Source: Solirubrobacterales bacterium | GTDB lineage: Bacteria; Actinomycetota; Thermoleophilia; Solirubrobacterales; Solirubrobacteraceae | DNA: 48,291 bases | Assembly: GCA_025964155.1 (NCBI GenBank) | Contig: JAOPZJ010000443.1 | Location: forward strand, 1-48,291 | Reading direction: 5' to 3' | Shown here: positions 37,273-45,331 of the stretch, one piece after another | Position numbering within the stretch: the stretch's first letter is position 1 | How the letters are laid out: each line of letters opens with the position of its first letter | Notes under the pieces: generated by a model | What the model saw: only the letters and a program-made list of their open reading frames with translations | The model's database searches: none | What the model was told of the DNA's origin: nothing | Translations under genes and position numbers: made by a program

Positions 37273-38666
37273 CCAGGGGTGACGATAGCGCCAGTCCCGG
37301 TCGCATCGTCGGGGATGGCCGCGTGCGGGCCTTCGACGGCCTCTACCGGTCCGGTCGAGGGGGCTCCGCGGTTCGTGTCGACGCGCGTCAGCGCCGGCGG
37401 GTGCCCGAGCTGCCCCAGCTCGGACGTGTCGCGTCCGAAGACCAGCCCGACGTTCCAGTCGATGAGGAGCCGGAGCTTGCGCTTGGTGCCCGGCATCATG
37501 GCCAGGTGGTAGCTGCGGGCCAGCCACCAGGCGGGTGCGCCGCGCCAGCGGATGCCCATCGTCGACGCCACGGCCTGGCTGCGCCCCATGTCCACGAACA
37601 CGCCCTTCGTCTTGAAGCGGAACGGCTTGACCTTGCCCGTGCCGAGCGTGGCGGCGACGTTCCGGGCGACGAGGCGGCCCTGACGGATGGCGTGCTGCGC
37701 GGTCGGCGGCGTCGGGTGCTTGAGGCCGCGAGCGGGGTCCGGCACCGCGGCGGCGTCGCCGATGGCCCAGATGTTGCTCGTGCCGTGCACGAGCATCGTG
37801 CGGTCGACCTCGAGCCGCCCGCCGCGGTCCACGGGCAGGCCCATGTCGGCGATGACCGGCTGCGGACGCACGCCGGCGGTCCACACCACCGTCCGCGTCG
37901 GGACGACCTCGCCGCCGGAGAGCGTCGCGGTGCTCGCGGTCACGGCGTCCAGCGTCGTGTTCGTACGGATGTCGATGCCCCGTGAGCGCAGCTCCCGCAT
38001 GGAGAACTCGGCCAGCGGCGCGGGAATCTCGGGCATCACCCGCTCCTGCGCCTCGACGAGCATGAAGCGGACGCCGGAGGTCCGGCACCGCGGGTACAGC
38101 TCGATGACGTCCGCGGCGAAGTCCTGCAGCTCGGCCAGCCCCTCCAGGCCCGCGTAGCCGGCGCCGACGAAGACGTAGGTCAGCCAGGCGGCGCGTTCAG
38201 CGGCGTCCGTCATCCGCTCCGCGATCTCCAGCGTGCGGATCAGCCGGTTGCGCAGCGCAATCGCCTCCGGCAGCGACTTGAAGCCGACGGCATGCTCGGC
38301 GAGGCCCGGGACCGGCAGCGTGCGGGACACCGAGCCCAGGGCGACGATGAGCTGGTCGTACCGCAGGTCCTCCACGGCGTCGTCCTCTGGCACCCGCACC
38401 TTCAGCGTGCTCGTCGCCGGGTCGTTGCCGACGACCGTGCCGAGCCAGAGGTCGGTGCGCCGCAGCTCCTCCCGCAGGGGGACCACCACGTGGCGCGGCT
38501 CCAGCGTGCCGGCCGCCGCACCGGGCAGCAGCGGCGTGTAGAGCATGAAGTTGCTGTCGGTGACGAGGGTCACGCGCGCCGCCTGCGGCGCCAGGACCCT
38601 CTCGAGGGTCCGGGCGGCGTGGAAGCCACCGAACCCTCCACCGGCGATGACGATGTGCCATGACAT
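37269..38666 (-). CDS. Type II NADH dehydrogenase-like FAD oxidoreductase
   Basis: This 465-residue flavoprotein has an FAD-binding motif IVIAGGGFGGFHAARTLE at the N-terminus, a second Rossmann motif YVFVGAGYAGLEGLAEL around residue 165, VWTAGVRPQPV, and the FAD-closing NIWAIGDAAAVPD. It likely passes electrons from NADH to quinone at the membrane without proton pumping. The C-terminal WWLARSYHLAMMPGTKRKLRLLIDW segment is probably the membrane-contact region. The ATG at 38666 has GGAGG 11 nt upstream. It heads the transcript that continues into yqeY, phoH, ybeY and era. Confidence 0.93.
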   Translation of the reverse strand: MSWHIVIAGGGFGGFHAARTLERVLAPQAARVTLVTDSNFMLYTPLLPGAAAGTLEPRHVVVPLREELRRTDLWLGTVVGNDPATSTLKVRVPEDDAVEDLRYDQLIVALGSVSRTLPVPGLAEHAVGFKSLPEAIALRNRLIRTLEIAERMTDAAERAAWLTYVFVGAGYAGLEGLAELQDFAADVIELYPRCRTSGVRFMLVEAQERVMPEIPAPLAEFSMRELRSRGIDIRTNTTLDAVTASTATLSGGEVVPTRTVVWTAGVRPQPVIADMGLPVDRGGRLEVDRTMLVHGTSNIWAIGDAAAVPDPARGLKHPTPPTAQHAIRQGRLVARNVAATLGTGKVKPFRFKTKGVFVDMGRSQAVASTMGIRWRGAPAWWLARSYHLAMMPGTKRKLRLLIDWNVGLVFGRDTSELGQLGHPPALTRVDTNRGAPSTGPVEAVEGPHAAIPDDATGTGAIVTPG

Positions 38667-38750
38667 ACGAGCAGTCTCCTCCCCGGGACGCGAAGAGACC
38701 AATCGCACAAGCGTGTTACAAAGTCTGGCGCGACCGGGCGCGGCAGGAGC

Positions 38751-39377
38751 TCACACGCATGCCGCGCGGAACCTGTCCAGGCGCCCGCGGTGATCCAGCA
38801 GCGGCGAGCGGTCGATCGCGTAGAACCGCGCAACCCCGTCGGCGACCTGCTTCGCCGTCCCCGATCTCACAGCCGCTTCCAGCTTGAGCGCCCCCGCACG
38901 AAGGCGACTCAGAGCGCCCAGCACGCCCTGCGTGATCCGCAGCGCGCTGCGGCAGTCGTAGCCGGGCACGATGAGCTTGAGCTTCGCGTTGAGGCGACGG
39001 GACTTGTCCGCCTGCGTCGCGAGGTTCGCGGCGTAGCGATGCAGCCGCGCCCTGCAGCGGTCGCTGCTCTTGCACGAGGGCAGGCGTAGCCCTGCGGTGA
39101 AGGCATCGCCTTCGGCGCGACAGGCCGACCGGAAGGACCGCAGCAGCTCATCCGTCGTCGACAGCTTGAGGCAGGCCTTGTTGAACCGGGCAAGCTTGGC
39201 CGGCGCCGGCTTCGTCGCATCCAGGATCAACGCGGCTTCCAGCACCGGATCCAGCGCGGCGGCCCGCTCGCCCGCCAGCGGCAGCGGCGGCGGGGCGCCC
39301 GTGCCCTGCCCGGAGGCGGTCCCCGCCCCCAGGACCAGCCCCATCGACATCAACAGCGTCATCACGGTCGTGCGCAT
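38751..39377 (-). CDS. Secreted protein of unknown function
   Basis: This 208-residue protein begins with a signal peptide (RTTVMTLLMSMGLVLGAGTASG) and then a short proline-rich stretch (APPPLPLAG). The mature part is mainly predicted helix, rich in Arg, Lys and Leu, with seven cysteines, including two close pairs (ACLKL...SACRAEG and SCKSSDRC), suggesting disulfides. I know no family for it. The ATG at 39377 is chosen because it starts the signal peptide; the longer open frame upstream overlaps prmA. It may be a small extracytoplasmic binding or structural protein. Confidence 0.7.
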   Translation of the reverse strand: MRTTVMTLLMSMGLVLGAGTASGQGTGAPPPLPLAGERAAALDPVLEAALILDATKPAPAKLARFNKACLKLSTTDELLRSFRSACRAEGDAFTAGLRLPSCKSSDRCRARLHRYAANLATQADKSRRLNAKLKLIVPGYDCRSALRITQGVLGALSRLRAGALKLEAAVRSGTAKQVADGVARFYAIDRSPLLDHRGRLDRFRAACV

Positions 39378-39460
39378 TGCCGCCAAGAGAATCACAACCG
39401 GCGACGACCTGCACCGGTTCCCGGTCGGATGCGCGCGAACCGGGGTGGTGAGGACCCCGC

Positions 39461-40297
39461 TCAGCGGGTGAGCAGCAGCGCCGCCCATTCGCCGCTGTGG
39501 CGGCGGTCGGCCTCGCGCAGCCCCTGACGGGCGGCGAACGCCGCAGCGACCTCGTCGGCCTCGTGCGCGAGCAGACCCGACGCGATCACCGCGTCCGGCT
39601 GCACCCCGGTGAAGCCGTCGGCGGCCACCTGCAGCAACAGCGGGCGCAGGAGGTTCGCGAGGACGACCGGAGCGCCGGCCGTAGGACCGTCGTGCATGAG
39701 GTCGTGGCGCGTGGCCTGCACCGTGACGCCGTTGAGCGCCGCGTTCTGCACCGTCGCGGCGACGGACTCGCGCTCGTGGTCGATGCCGGCGACCGGCCCG
39801 AAGCCGAGCTTGGCGGCGGTGATCGCCAGCACGCCCGAGCCGCAGCCCACATCCATGACGCCGCGGGGCGGCTCGGCGTCGAGCGCCAGCAGCAGCTGCA
39901 GGCAGAGCCGCGTGGTGTGGTGGGCGCCGGTGCCGAACGCCTGGCCGGGATCGATGACGACGTCCTGCAGCGGCGCGGCGACACCGTCCCGCCCGCCCGC
40001 CCGGTGCCAGGGCGCACGGACGAGCAGCCGGCCACCGACCTCGATCGGCTGGTGGAAGTCCTTCCAGCGCTCCGCCCAGTCGTCGGCGACGCGGGTCGTC
40101 AGGACCTCCACCAGGGCATCGCCGGCCGCCGCCTGCAGGTCCGGGAGCTCCGGCAGTTCGCCGGGCGCCCCGTAGATCGCGTACTCGACGCGATCCCCGA
40201 GGTCGACCTCCTCGACCCCGGACGGCGCCAGCTCGAGGAGCTCCGCGAGGGCGACCTCGGCGTCGGCCCGGCGGACGCGGACGGCGAGGCGGATCAC
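39461..40297 (-). CDS. prmA: Ribosomal protein L11 methyltransferase
   Basis: This 278-residue SAM-dependent methyltransferase modifies L11. The N-terminal substrate-recognition domain spans ~1-90. The catalytic domain has DPGQAFGTGAHHTTRLCLQLL, the SAM motif VMDVGCGSGVLAITAAKLG, GIDHERESV and VLANLLRPLLL (the NLL motif). Start is GTG at 40297 with GAAGG upstream. It lies 13 bp after dnaJ, as in the common hrcA-dnaJ-prmA arrangement. Confidence 0.96.
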   Translation of the reverse strand: MIRLAVRVRRADAEVALAELLELAPSGVEEVDLGDRVEYAIYGAPGELPELPDLQAAAGDALVEVLTTRVADDWAERWKDFHQPIEVGGRLLVRAPWHRAGGRDGVAAPLQDVVIDPGQAFGTGAHHTTRLCLQLLLALDAEPPRGVMDVGCGSGVLAITAAKLGFGPVAGIDHERESVAATVQNAALNGVTVQATRHDLMHDGPTAGAPVVLANLLRPLLLQVAADGFTGVQPDAVIASGLLAHEADEVAAAFAARQGLREADRRHSGEWAALLLTR

Positions 40298-40310
40298 CGT
40301 CGATGCGCCT

Positions 40311-41432
40311 TCACTGGTGGAACAGGCGCTTGAGCTTGGAGACCATGCCCTCGTCCGAGCGCAGGTTCTCCGGCGTCACGGTCTTGGCGAAGTCGTCCAG
40401 CATGCGCCGCTGGTCCTTGGAGAGCCTGCGCGGGACGACGACGTTCACGACGACGCGCAGGTTGCCGCTGCGTCCCGCACGCCGCAGGCCCGGCATGCCG
40501 AGGCCCCGCAACGTGATCGTCTCGCCCGGCTGCGTTCCGGCGGGGATCTCGACGTCGGTGCTGCCGTCGATCGTCGGGGCCTGGAGCGTCGCGCCGAGCG
40601 CCGCCACCGGCGCCGCCACGTCCAGCACGGTGATGAGGTCGTCCCCGTCGCGCAGGAAGCGCTCGTCGGGCTCGACGTGGACGAGCACGTAGAGGTCACC
40701 GGGCGCCCCGCCGGCCTCGCCGGCGTGACCGCGACCGGACAGCCGGATGCGCTGCCCGTCGGCGATCCCGGCCGGGATGTCGACGTCGAGGCTGCGCCGC
40801 CGTACCTCACGCCCACGGCCGTCGCACTGCTCGCACGGCGTCTGCGCGATCCTGCCGTCCCCACCGCAGACGTCGCAGGCGACCGTCCGCACGACCTGGC
40901 CGAACGGCGTCCGGCTCACGCCCTGCAGGCGCCCCGCACCACCGCAGCGCTCGCACGTGACGATCGGCGTGCCGGGCTCGGCACCGTTGCCGTGGCACTT
41001 GCCGCACGGTTCGATCGCCTCGAAGCTCAGCGGGACGCGGGCGCCCGCGGCGGCCTGCACGAGGGTGATGTCGACCTGGATGCCCACGTCGTCGCCTTGG
41101 GCGGGCCCGCCGCGTGCCGAGCCCTGGCCGCCGAAGAAGGCGTCGAAGAGGTCGCTGATCGACCCGAAGCCATCGAAGTTCGGACCCATGCCACCGGAGC
41201 GGAGGCCGTCGTGGCCGTGCCGGTCGTAGGTGGCGCGCCGCTCGGCGTCGTTGAGGATCTCGTAGGCCTCGGCGGCCTCCTTGAACTTGTCCTCGGCCTG
41301 CGGGTCGTGCGAGTTCACGTCAGGATGCAGCTCGCGCGCGAGCTTGCGGAACGCCTTCTTGATCGTCGATTCGTCGGCGTCGCGGGTGACGCCGAGAACC
41401 TCGTAGGGGTCACGGGGAACGGTGGAGCTCAT
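40311..41432 (-). CDS. dnaJ: Chaperone DnaJ
   Basis: This 373-residue type I J-protein stimulates DnaK. It has the J domain with HPD (about 37-39), a Gly-rich linker (GFGSISDLFDAFFGGQGSARGG), four CxxCxGxG zinc repeats (CGKCHGNG, CERCGGAG, CDVCGGDG, CEQCDGRG) and a C-terminal substrate-binding domain ending LRSDEGMVSKLKRLF. It follows hrcA by 12 bp. Many actinobacteria have two DnaJ proteins; this is the hrcA-linked one. Confidence 0.97.
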   Translation of the reverse strand: MSSTVPRDPYEVLGVTRDADESTIKKAFRKLARELHPDVNSHDPQAEDKFKEAAEAYEILNDAERRATYDRHGHDGLRSGGMGPNFDGFGSISDLFDAFFGGQGSARGGPAQGDDVGIQVDITLVQAAAGARVPLSFEAIEPCGKCHGNGAEPGTPIVTCERCGGAGRLQGVSRTPFGQVVRTVACDVCGGDGRIAQTPCEQCDGRGREVRRRSLDVDIPAGIADGQRIRLSGRGHAGEAGGAPGDLYVLVHVEPDERFLRDGDDLITVLDVAAPVAALGATLQAPTIDGSTDVEIPAGTQPGETITLRGLGMPGLRRAGRSGNLRVVVNVVVPRRLSKDQRRMLDDFAKTVTPENLRSDEGMVSKLKRLFHQ

Positions 41433-41444
41433 GCGGGTACGGGT

Positions 41445-42491
41445 CTATGCGGTCTCGTAGATGTCTTCGATGAAGCGCGACAGCTGCAGGGCAGCCTCAC
41501 GCACCGAGCCGATGACGACGGCGTAGTCCATGCGCACCGGCCCGATGACTGACACGGTACCCAGCTTGCGCGCGGGAAGGCCGTAGCCGGCCGCCACCAG
41601 CGCGAGCGAGCGCAGGGCCGGGGCCTCATCGGTGTTCTCCGAGCCGATGCGCACGACCACGTCGCGCTCGCCCAGCGCGCTGCGCAGGACGCCCAGCAGA
41701 GACACGCGCCGTTCGAGCATGGCCATGATGTCCTCGATCTGGTCCAGGTCCTGCAGGCGGTGCTCCGCGAACAGCCGCGCGGCGCCGTCGACGTAGAGGG
41801 AGTCCTCAGCCGTGGACATGAGGTCGGTGAAGGCCGGTGACAGGGCGTCGAGGAAGGCGCGCTCCCGGTTGCCCAGATGCGTGTCCGTCAGGCGCGCACG
41901 CAGGGTTCGGGCGCCGAGCCCGACCCCTGTCAAGCGGCCGTTGAGCTCCTCGCCGGCCCAGGCCACGAGACCCGGGTCGACGGGGCTCTCGAACGTGAAG
42001 ACGCGCTTGGTGACGCCGCCGGTGGAGGTGATGATCACGACCATCAGGACCTGCGGTTGCAGGGCGAGGACCTCGACATGGCGGACGGTGGCGGTGTCGA
42101 TCGGCGGCGCGGACACGAGCGCCATGAGGTTCGTCATCTGCGACAGGGTCTCGGTGGTGACGCGCATGGCCTCGTCGACCTCGCGCCGCATGAGCTGCAT
42201 GTCCATGAGCCCCACCAGCCCGCCGCGGACCGGCAGGCGGTCGGGGCCGTGCAGCAGGCGATCGACGTGGTAGCGGTGGCCGGCGTCGGTGGGCACGCGG
42301 CCCGCGGATGTGTGCGGGTGGGCCAGCAGCCCGTTCTCCTCCAGCAGGGAGAGCTCGTTCCGGATCGTGCTCGGACCGCAGTCCAGGTCCGGGTCGGCGG
42401 CCAGCGCCTTCGAGCCGACCGGGGCCCCGGTGGAGGCGTAGGTGTCGACGACCTTGCGGAGGATCAGCTCCTGGCGGGCACTGAGGATCAC
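41445..42491 (-). CDS. hrcA: Heat-inducible transcription repressor HrcA
   Basis: This 348-residue repressor normally binds CIRCE operators of groEL and dnaK genes. The N-terminal winged helix shows LSARQELILRKVVDTYASTGAPVGSKAL and STIRNELSLLEENGLLAHPHTSAGRVPTDAGHRYHVD, which are diagnostic. Start is GTG at 42491, with TACACT 7 nt upstream. A full CIRCE is not present in the promoter; only one GAGTG half is seen, so autoregulation by the classical operator is not supported here. Confidence 0.96.
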   Translation of the reverse strand: MILSARQELILRKVVDTYASTGAPVGSKALAADPDLDCGPSTIRNELSLLEENGLLAHPHTSAGRVPTDAGHRYHVDRLLHGPDRLPVRGGLVGLMDMQLMRREVDEAMRVTTETLSQMTNLMALVSAPPIDTATVRHVEVLALQPQVLMVVIITSTGGVTKRVFTFESPVDPGLVAWAGEELNGRLTGVGLGARTLRARLTDTHLGNRERAFLDALSPAFTDLMSTAEDSLYVDGAARLFAEHRLQDLDQIEDIMAMLERRVSLLGVLRSALGERDVVVRIGSENTDEAPALRSLALVAAGYGLPARKLGTVSVIGPVRMDYAVVIGSVREAALQLSRFIEDIYETA

Positions 42492-42498
42492 TGTGGTG

Positions 42499-42504
42499 AG
42501 TGTA
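42499..42504 (-). promoter_or_regulatory. Leaderless-type -10 box of hrcA-dnaJ-prmA
   Basis: TACACT ends 7 nt before the hrcA GTG. It sits in the 46-bp gap after the dehydratase gene. Confidence 0.55.
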
Positions 42505-42537
42505 GGACGGCCGCCGGTCCATGCGGGCGCGGGGCGT

Positions 42538-42930
42538 TCAGCCGATCTCGACCTCCGCGACGGCGTTGCGGATGATCTCGATGCCGTTCTGGGTCGCGAC
42601 CGTCTCGATGAGGGCCACCCCGTCGGTCACGTCGCGGACGGTCCCGGTGACCGTCACCTCCGCCTCCGGCACGCCCATGCCGCGGAACTGGACCGACAGC
42701 GCCTTCAAGGCGTGGGGGCCGCCGGCCGCCTCCGTCTGGGCGCGCGCGACCTGCGCCATCGTCCACAGGCCATGCAGGATGCGACCCGGCAGGCCGACCT
42801 GCCGGGCGAAGTCCTCGTCGATGTGGATCGGATTGAAGTCACCGGAGGCGCCCGCATACCGCACGGTCAGAAAGCGGTCGGGGGTGGTCTTCAGCTCGGG
42901 CAGCTCGGTGCCGGGGATCAGGTCGGCCAT
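42538..42930 (-). CDS. MaoC-like (R)-hydratase/dehydratase, HadB-like catalytic subunit
   Basis: This 130-residue single hot-dog protein has the hydratase 2 motif in SGDFNPIHIDEDFARQVGLPGRILHG, with both catalytic Asp and His. It likely dehydrates (3R)-hydroxyacyl thioesters in fatty-acid synthesis, as mycobacterial HadB does. The ATG at 42930 lies 2 bp after the partner gene's stop; an upstream in-frame ATG would overlap that gene. It pairs with the next protein as a heterodimer (inference from family and order). Confidence 0.88.
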   Translation of the reverse strand: MADLIPGTELPELKTTPDRFLTVRYAGASGDFNPIHIDEDFARQVGLPGRILHGLWTMAQVARAQTEAAGGPHALKALSVQFRGMGVPEAEVTVTGTVRDVTDGVALIETVATQNGIEIIRNAVAEVEIG

Positions 42931-42932
42931 GG

Positions 42933-43373
42933 TCAGACGCCTCGCACGATGTTGGTCCAGGTGCCGACGCACACCGTGTCGCCGGCCTGGTTGGTGGACA
43001 CGGACTCAAAGACGTAGAAGCCCTTGCCGCCGGACTCGGAGATGTCCTTGACGGTGAAGGAGGTGGTGATCTCGTCCCCCGCGACGACGAGCGGCCCCCA
43101 GCGGAACTCCTGACTTCCGTGGACCATGAGCGCGAACTTGATGCCCACCTCCGGGTCGAAGAGCCCCGGGCCCAGGGCAGCGGCGCTGTACACGACCACG
43201 AACATCGGCGGCGCCACCACGTCCGTGTAGCCGGCGGCGCGGGCGGCGGCGACGTCGAGGTGCAGCGGGTTCGTCTCCCCCACGGCGAGCGCGTACTCGC
43301 GTATCTTCTCCCGGCCGACGGCGTACATCGTCGGCGGGTAGCTCTTGCCGATGGCACTCGTGTTCACAGGCAT
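42933..43373 (-). CDS. MaoC-like N-terminal dehydratase, HadA-like subunit
   Basis: This 146-residue hot-dog protein starts SAIGKSYPPTMYAVGREKIREYALAVGETNPLHLD and has VAPPMFVVVYSAAALGPGLFDPE, typical of HadA/FAS1-like dehydratase subunits. The position of the catalytic Asp in its partner is Glu here (GETNPLH), fitting a supporting subunit that gives substrate-chain binding. ATG 43373 has TAGGGT 6 nt upstream, so it likely leads a two-gene leaderless operon. Confidence 0.87.
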   Translation of the reverse strand: MPVNTSAIGKSYPPTMYAVGREKIREYALAVGETNPLHLDVAAARAAGYTDVVAPPMFVVVYSAAALGPGLFDPEVGIKFALMVHGSQEFRWGPLVVAGDEITTSFTVKDISESGGKGFYVFESVSTNQAGDTVCVGTWTNIVRGV

Positions 43374-43379
43374 GCGCAG

Positions 43380-43385
43380 ACCCTA
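43380..43385 (-). promoter_or_regulatory. Leaderless-type -10 box of HadAB-like operon
   Basis: TAGGGT lies 6 nt before the ATG at 43373. The 87-bp gap to the divergent membrane protein gene holds nothing else recognisable. Confidence 0.5.
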
Positions 43386-43460
43386 TTCGCGGCAAGCCGT
43401 CCGGCGCCTGACGGAGGCTGTGCCCGTCCCGCGCGATACGCAGGGCCCCCTCCCGGACCG

Positions 43461-44141
43461 ATGACGCTTCCCGAGCCCAGACCCGTCCCGCACCGGATCG
43501 AGCCGTTCTGGGACGCCCAACTGGCGATCGCCACGGTGCTCGTCCTCTACGCGCTGCTGCCCGATCCCCTGACGCTCGGCCCCCGCTGGGCGGTCCCCAC
43601 GCTCTGCGGCGTGCTCCTCGCCGCCCTGGCGTACGCGACGCCTTGGGGCAGCGACACACCCCCGGCGCGGACGGCCACGCGTCGTCGTCTGGCCATCCTC
43701 GTGATCGCCTTGGTCGCCGTGGCGAACCTCGGTGCGCTCCTGCAGCTCGTCATCGACCTCATCTCGGCCAACGGCCTCTCGGGACGGACGCTCCTGCGCG
43801 CGGCGGGCACGGTGTGGCTCGCGACGACCCTCGTCTTCGCGGTCCTGTTCTGGGAGCTCGATCGGGGCGGACCGGCGGTGCGCTCGGACCAGGAGGCGGT
43901 GCGGGACCACTACCCCGACTTCATGTTCCCCCAGATGGACTCAGGCGCACCGGCGCCGATCGGGTGGATGCCGGGGTTCGTCGACTACCTCTACCTGTCG
44001 TTCACGAACGCCTCGGCGTTCAGCCCGACCGACACGATGCCGTTCACCCACACCGCGAAGCTGCTCATGCTCAGCCAGAGCGTCGCATCGTTCGTCCTCG
44101 TGGTGCTCGTCACCGCCCGTGCGGTGAACATCCTGCAGTAG
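43461..44141 (+). CDS. Integral membrane protein of unknown function
   Basis: This 226-residue protein has about five hydrophobic segments. The C-terminal part, FVDYLYLSFTNASAFSPTDTMPFTHTAKLLMLSQSVASF then an aliphatic run ending ARAVNILQ, looks like a pore-loop-and-helix arrangement as in two-TM ion channels, but without a TVGYG filter; it also recalls DUF1345 proteins. ATG 43461 opens MTLPEPRPVPHRIEPFWD, a cytoplasmic stub before the first segment. The stop is 3 bp from that of the convergent SDR gene. Function unknown; transport or channel activity is only a guess. Confidence 0.75.
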   Translation: MTLPEPRPVPHRIEPFWDAQLAIATVLVLYALLPDPLTLGPRWAVPTLCGVLLAALAYATPWGSDTPPARTATRRRLAILVIALVAVANLGALLQLVIDLISANGLSGRTLLRAAGTVWLATTLVFAVLFWELDRGGPAVRSDQEAVRDHYPDFMFPQMDSGAPAPIGWMPGFVDYLYLSFTNASAFSPTDTMPFTHTAKLLMLSQSVASFVLVVLVTARAVNILQ

Positions 44142-44144
44142 CGA

Positions 44145-44939
44145 TCAGACGATGATCGCCACCACGCCGCCGTCCACCGACCACGCCGCGCCGGCGACGC
44201 TGGACGCCCGCGCGCTGCAGAGGAAGACGACCACGTCGGCGACCTCCCCCGGCTCGGACATGCGGCCCAGCGGCGCCTGCGCGCTGCGCTCGGCGATCGC
44301 GGCCTCACGGGTCGTGCCTCGCTGTACGGCCAACTGGTCGGCCATGCCGCCGTCGCCCACCCACAGCTCGCTGCCCGTGATCCCCGGGGCGACCGCGTTG
44401 ACGAGCACGCCGTCTGCGGCGTACGCGTCGGCGAAGACCCGCGACAGGGAGAGCTGGCCGGCCTTGCTGACGGAGTAGGCGGCGTTCATCGTCGACGGCC
44501 GCTTGCCCGCCGACGAGCAGACGTTGACGATCCGTCCCCACCCTTGCCGCGCCATCAGCGGAGCGCTCGCCTGCATGAGGCGCATCGGGGCCATGACATG
44601 GAGCTCGTGGTGGCGGCGCCAGTCGTCGTCGTCCAGCTCGTGCAGTGCCTTGACGTACGAGGTGCCCGCGTTGTTGACGAGCACATCGACGGTGCCGAAG
44701 GCCCTGAGGCACGCCGCGACGACGTCGCCACCCGCGGCCGGCGCGGTGACATCGGCAGCGTAGGCGACGACGCGCCCGGGACCGCCCGTCGTGGCGACGA
44801 GCTGCTCGAGGATGTCGGCGCGCCGCGCGACCGCCAGGACGTCCGCCCCCTCGGCGACCAGCCGCTCCGTGATCGCGCGACCGATGCCCTGCGACGCGCC
44901 CGTCACGACGCAGGCCTTGCCGGTCAGTCCCATGTCCAT
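44145..44939 (-). CDS. SDR family oxidoreductase (3-oxoacyl-ACP reductase-like)
   Basis: This 264-residue classical SDR has TGASQGIG, DVLVNNAGTS, the catalytic region VNVCSSAGKRPS and YSVSKAG, NAVAPGITGS and the C-terminal LCSARASSVAGAAWSVDGG, which is typical of FabG-like and polyol dehydrogenases. Substrate unknown. The start is ATG 44939 because TAGCGT lies exactly 7 nt upstream; ATG 44933 is an alternative, and a longer open frame would run into the palindrome. It converges on the membrane protein gene with a 3-bp gap. Confidence 0.9.
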   Translation of the reverse strand: MDMGLTGKACVVTGASQGIGRAITERLVAEGADVLAVARRADILEQLVATTGGPGRVVAYAADVTAPAAGGDVVAACLRAFGTVDVLVNNAGTSYVKALHELDDDDWRRHHELHVMAPMRLMQASAPLMARQGWGRIVNVCSSAGKRPSTMNAAYSVSKAGQLSLSRVFADAYAADGVLVNAVAPGITGSELWVGDGGMADQLAVQRGTTREAAIAERSAQAPLGRMSEPGEVADVVVFLCSARASSVAGAAWSVDGGVVAIIV

Positions 44940-44946
44940 GGCCAGG

Positions 44947-44952
44947 ACGCTA
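44947..44952 (-). promoter_or_regulatory. Leaderless-type -10 box of second SDR gene
   Basis: TAGCGT ends 7 nt before ATG 44939. It lies between the gene and the 15-bp-arm palindrome. Confidence 0.5.
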
Positions 44953-44977
44953 CCGAGGCCCGCCGGTGCACGATGCT

Positions 44978-45014
44978 TGAGACCCAGTGCTCGGATAGCG
45001 AGCACTGGGTCTCA
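44978..45014 (-). repeat. Long perfect palindrome (REP-like or terminator hairpin), intact copy
   Basis: TGAGACCCAGTGCTC (44978-44992) and GAGCACTGGGTCTCA (45000-45014) are perfect 15-bp inverted arms with a 7-nt loop. It lies about 20 bases after the stop of the small exported-protein gene, a terminator position, but no U tract follows. The right arm plus the six bases after it recur at 46801-46821. Confidence 0.85.
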
Positions 45015-45033
45015 CGGATGCCCCGGCGCCCGG

Positions 45034-45327
45034 TCAGTCGGCGGGACCTGCCTGCGCGACCCTGGCATAGGGCCTGTAGTCGTCGGCGGCGCCGCGGCAG
45101 GCGCCGCGAAGCAGGAGCTCGACGTCCAGGACGGCCTCCTCGATGGAGAGCGCGCTGGTCTTGAGCCCCTCGCGATCGACGAGGAGCTGCGCCTGCTGCC
45201 GGAACCCCCCGACCGTGTCGCGCATGTGCCCGCAGGTATAGGCGGCCGCGTCGGCCGCCGGGCCGCCGCAACCGCCCTGCGCGAGCGCCAGGCATCCCAG
45301 CAGCGCGATGTGCCTGCGCGCGCGCAT
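45034..45327 (-). CDS. Small exported protein, function unknown
   Basis: This 97-residue protein starts RARRHIALLGCLALAQGGC, a signal peptide that may carry a weak lipobox (QGGC lacks the usual Leu at -3). The mature part has a conserved-looking YTCGHMRDTVGGFRQQAQLLVDREG segment and four cysteines in total after the signal start, then acidic helices. Its ATG lies 4 bp after the MFS stop, so the two are probably co-transcribed. I recognise no family; it could be a membrane-tethered accessory of the transporter. Confidence 0.65.
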   Translation of the reverse strand: MRARRHIALLGCLALAQGGCGGPAADAAAYTCGHMRDTVGGFRQQAQLLVDREGLKTSALSIEEAVLDVELLLRGACRGAADDYRPYARVAQAGPAD

Positions 45328-45331
45328 CACC

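Noticed and set aside
38667-38750. Possible Rex or other redox operator upstream of NDH-2 (TTGTAACACGCTTGTGCG)
   Set aside because: The arms are not complementary over enough bases and do not match the Rex TTGTGAA-TTCACAA consensus.
42489-42510. Possible CIRCE operator upstream of hrcA
   Set aside because: Only one GAGTG-like half is present; the TTAGCACTC-N9-GAGTGCTAA palindrome is absent.
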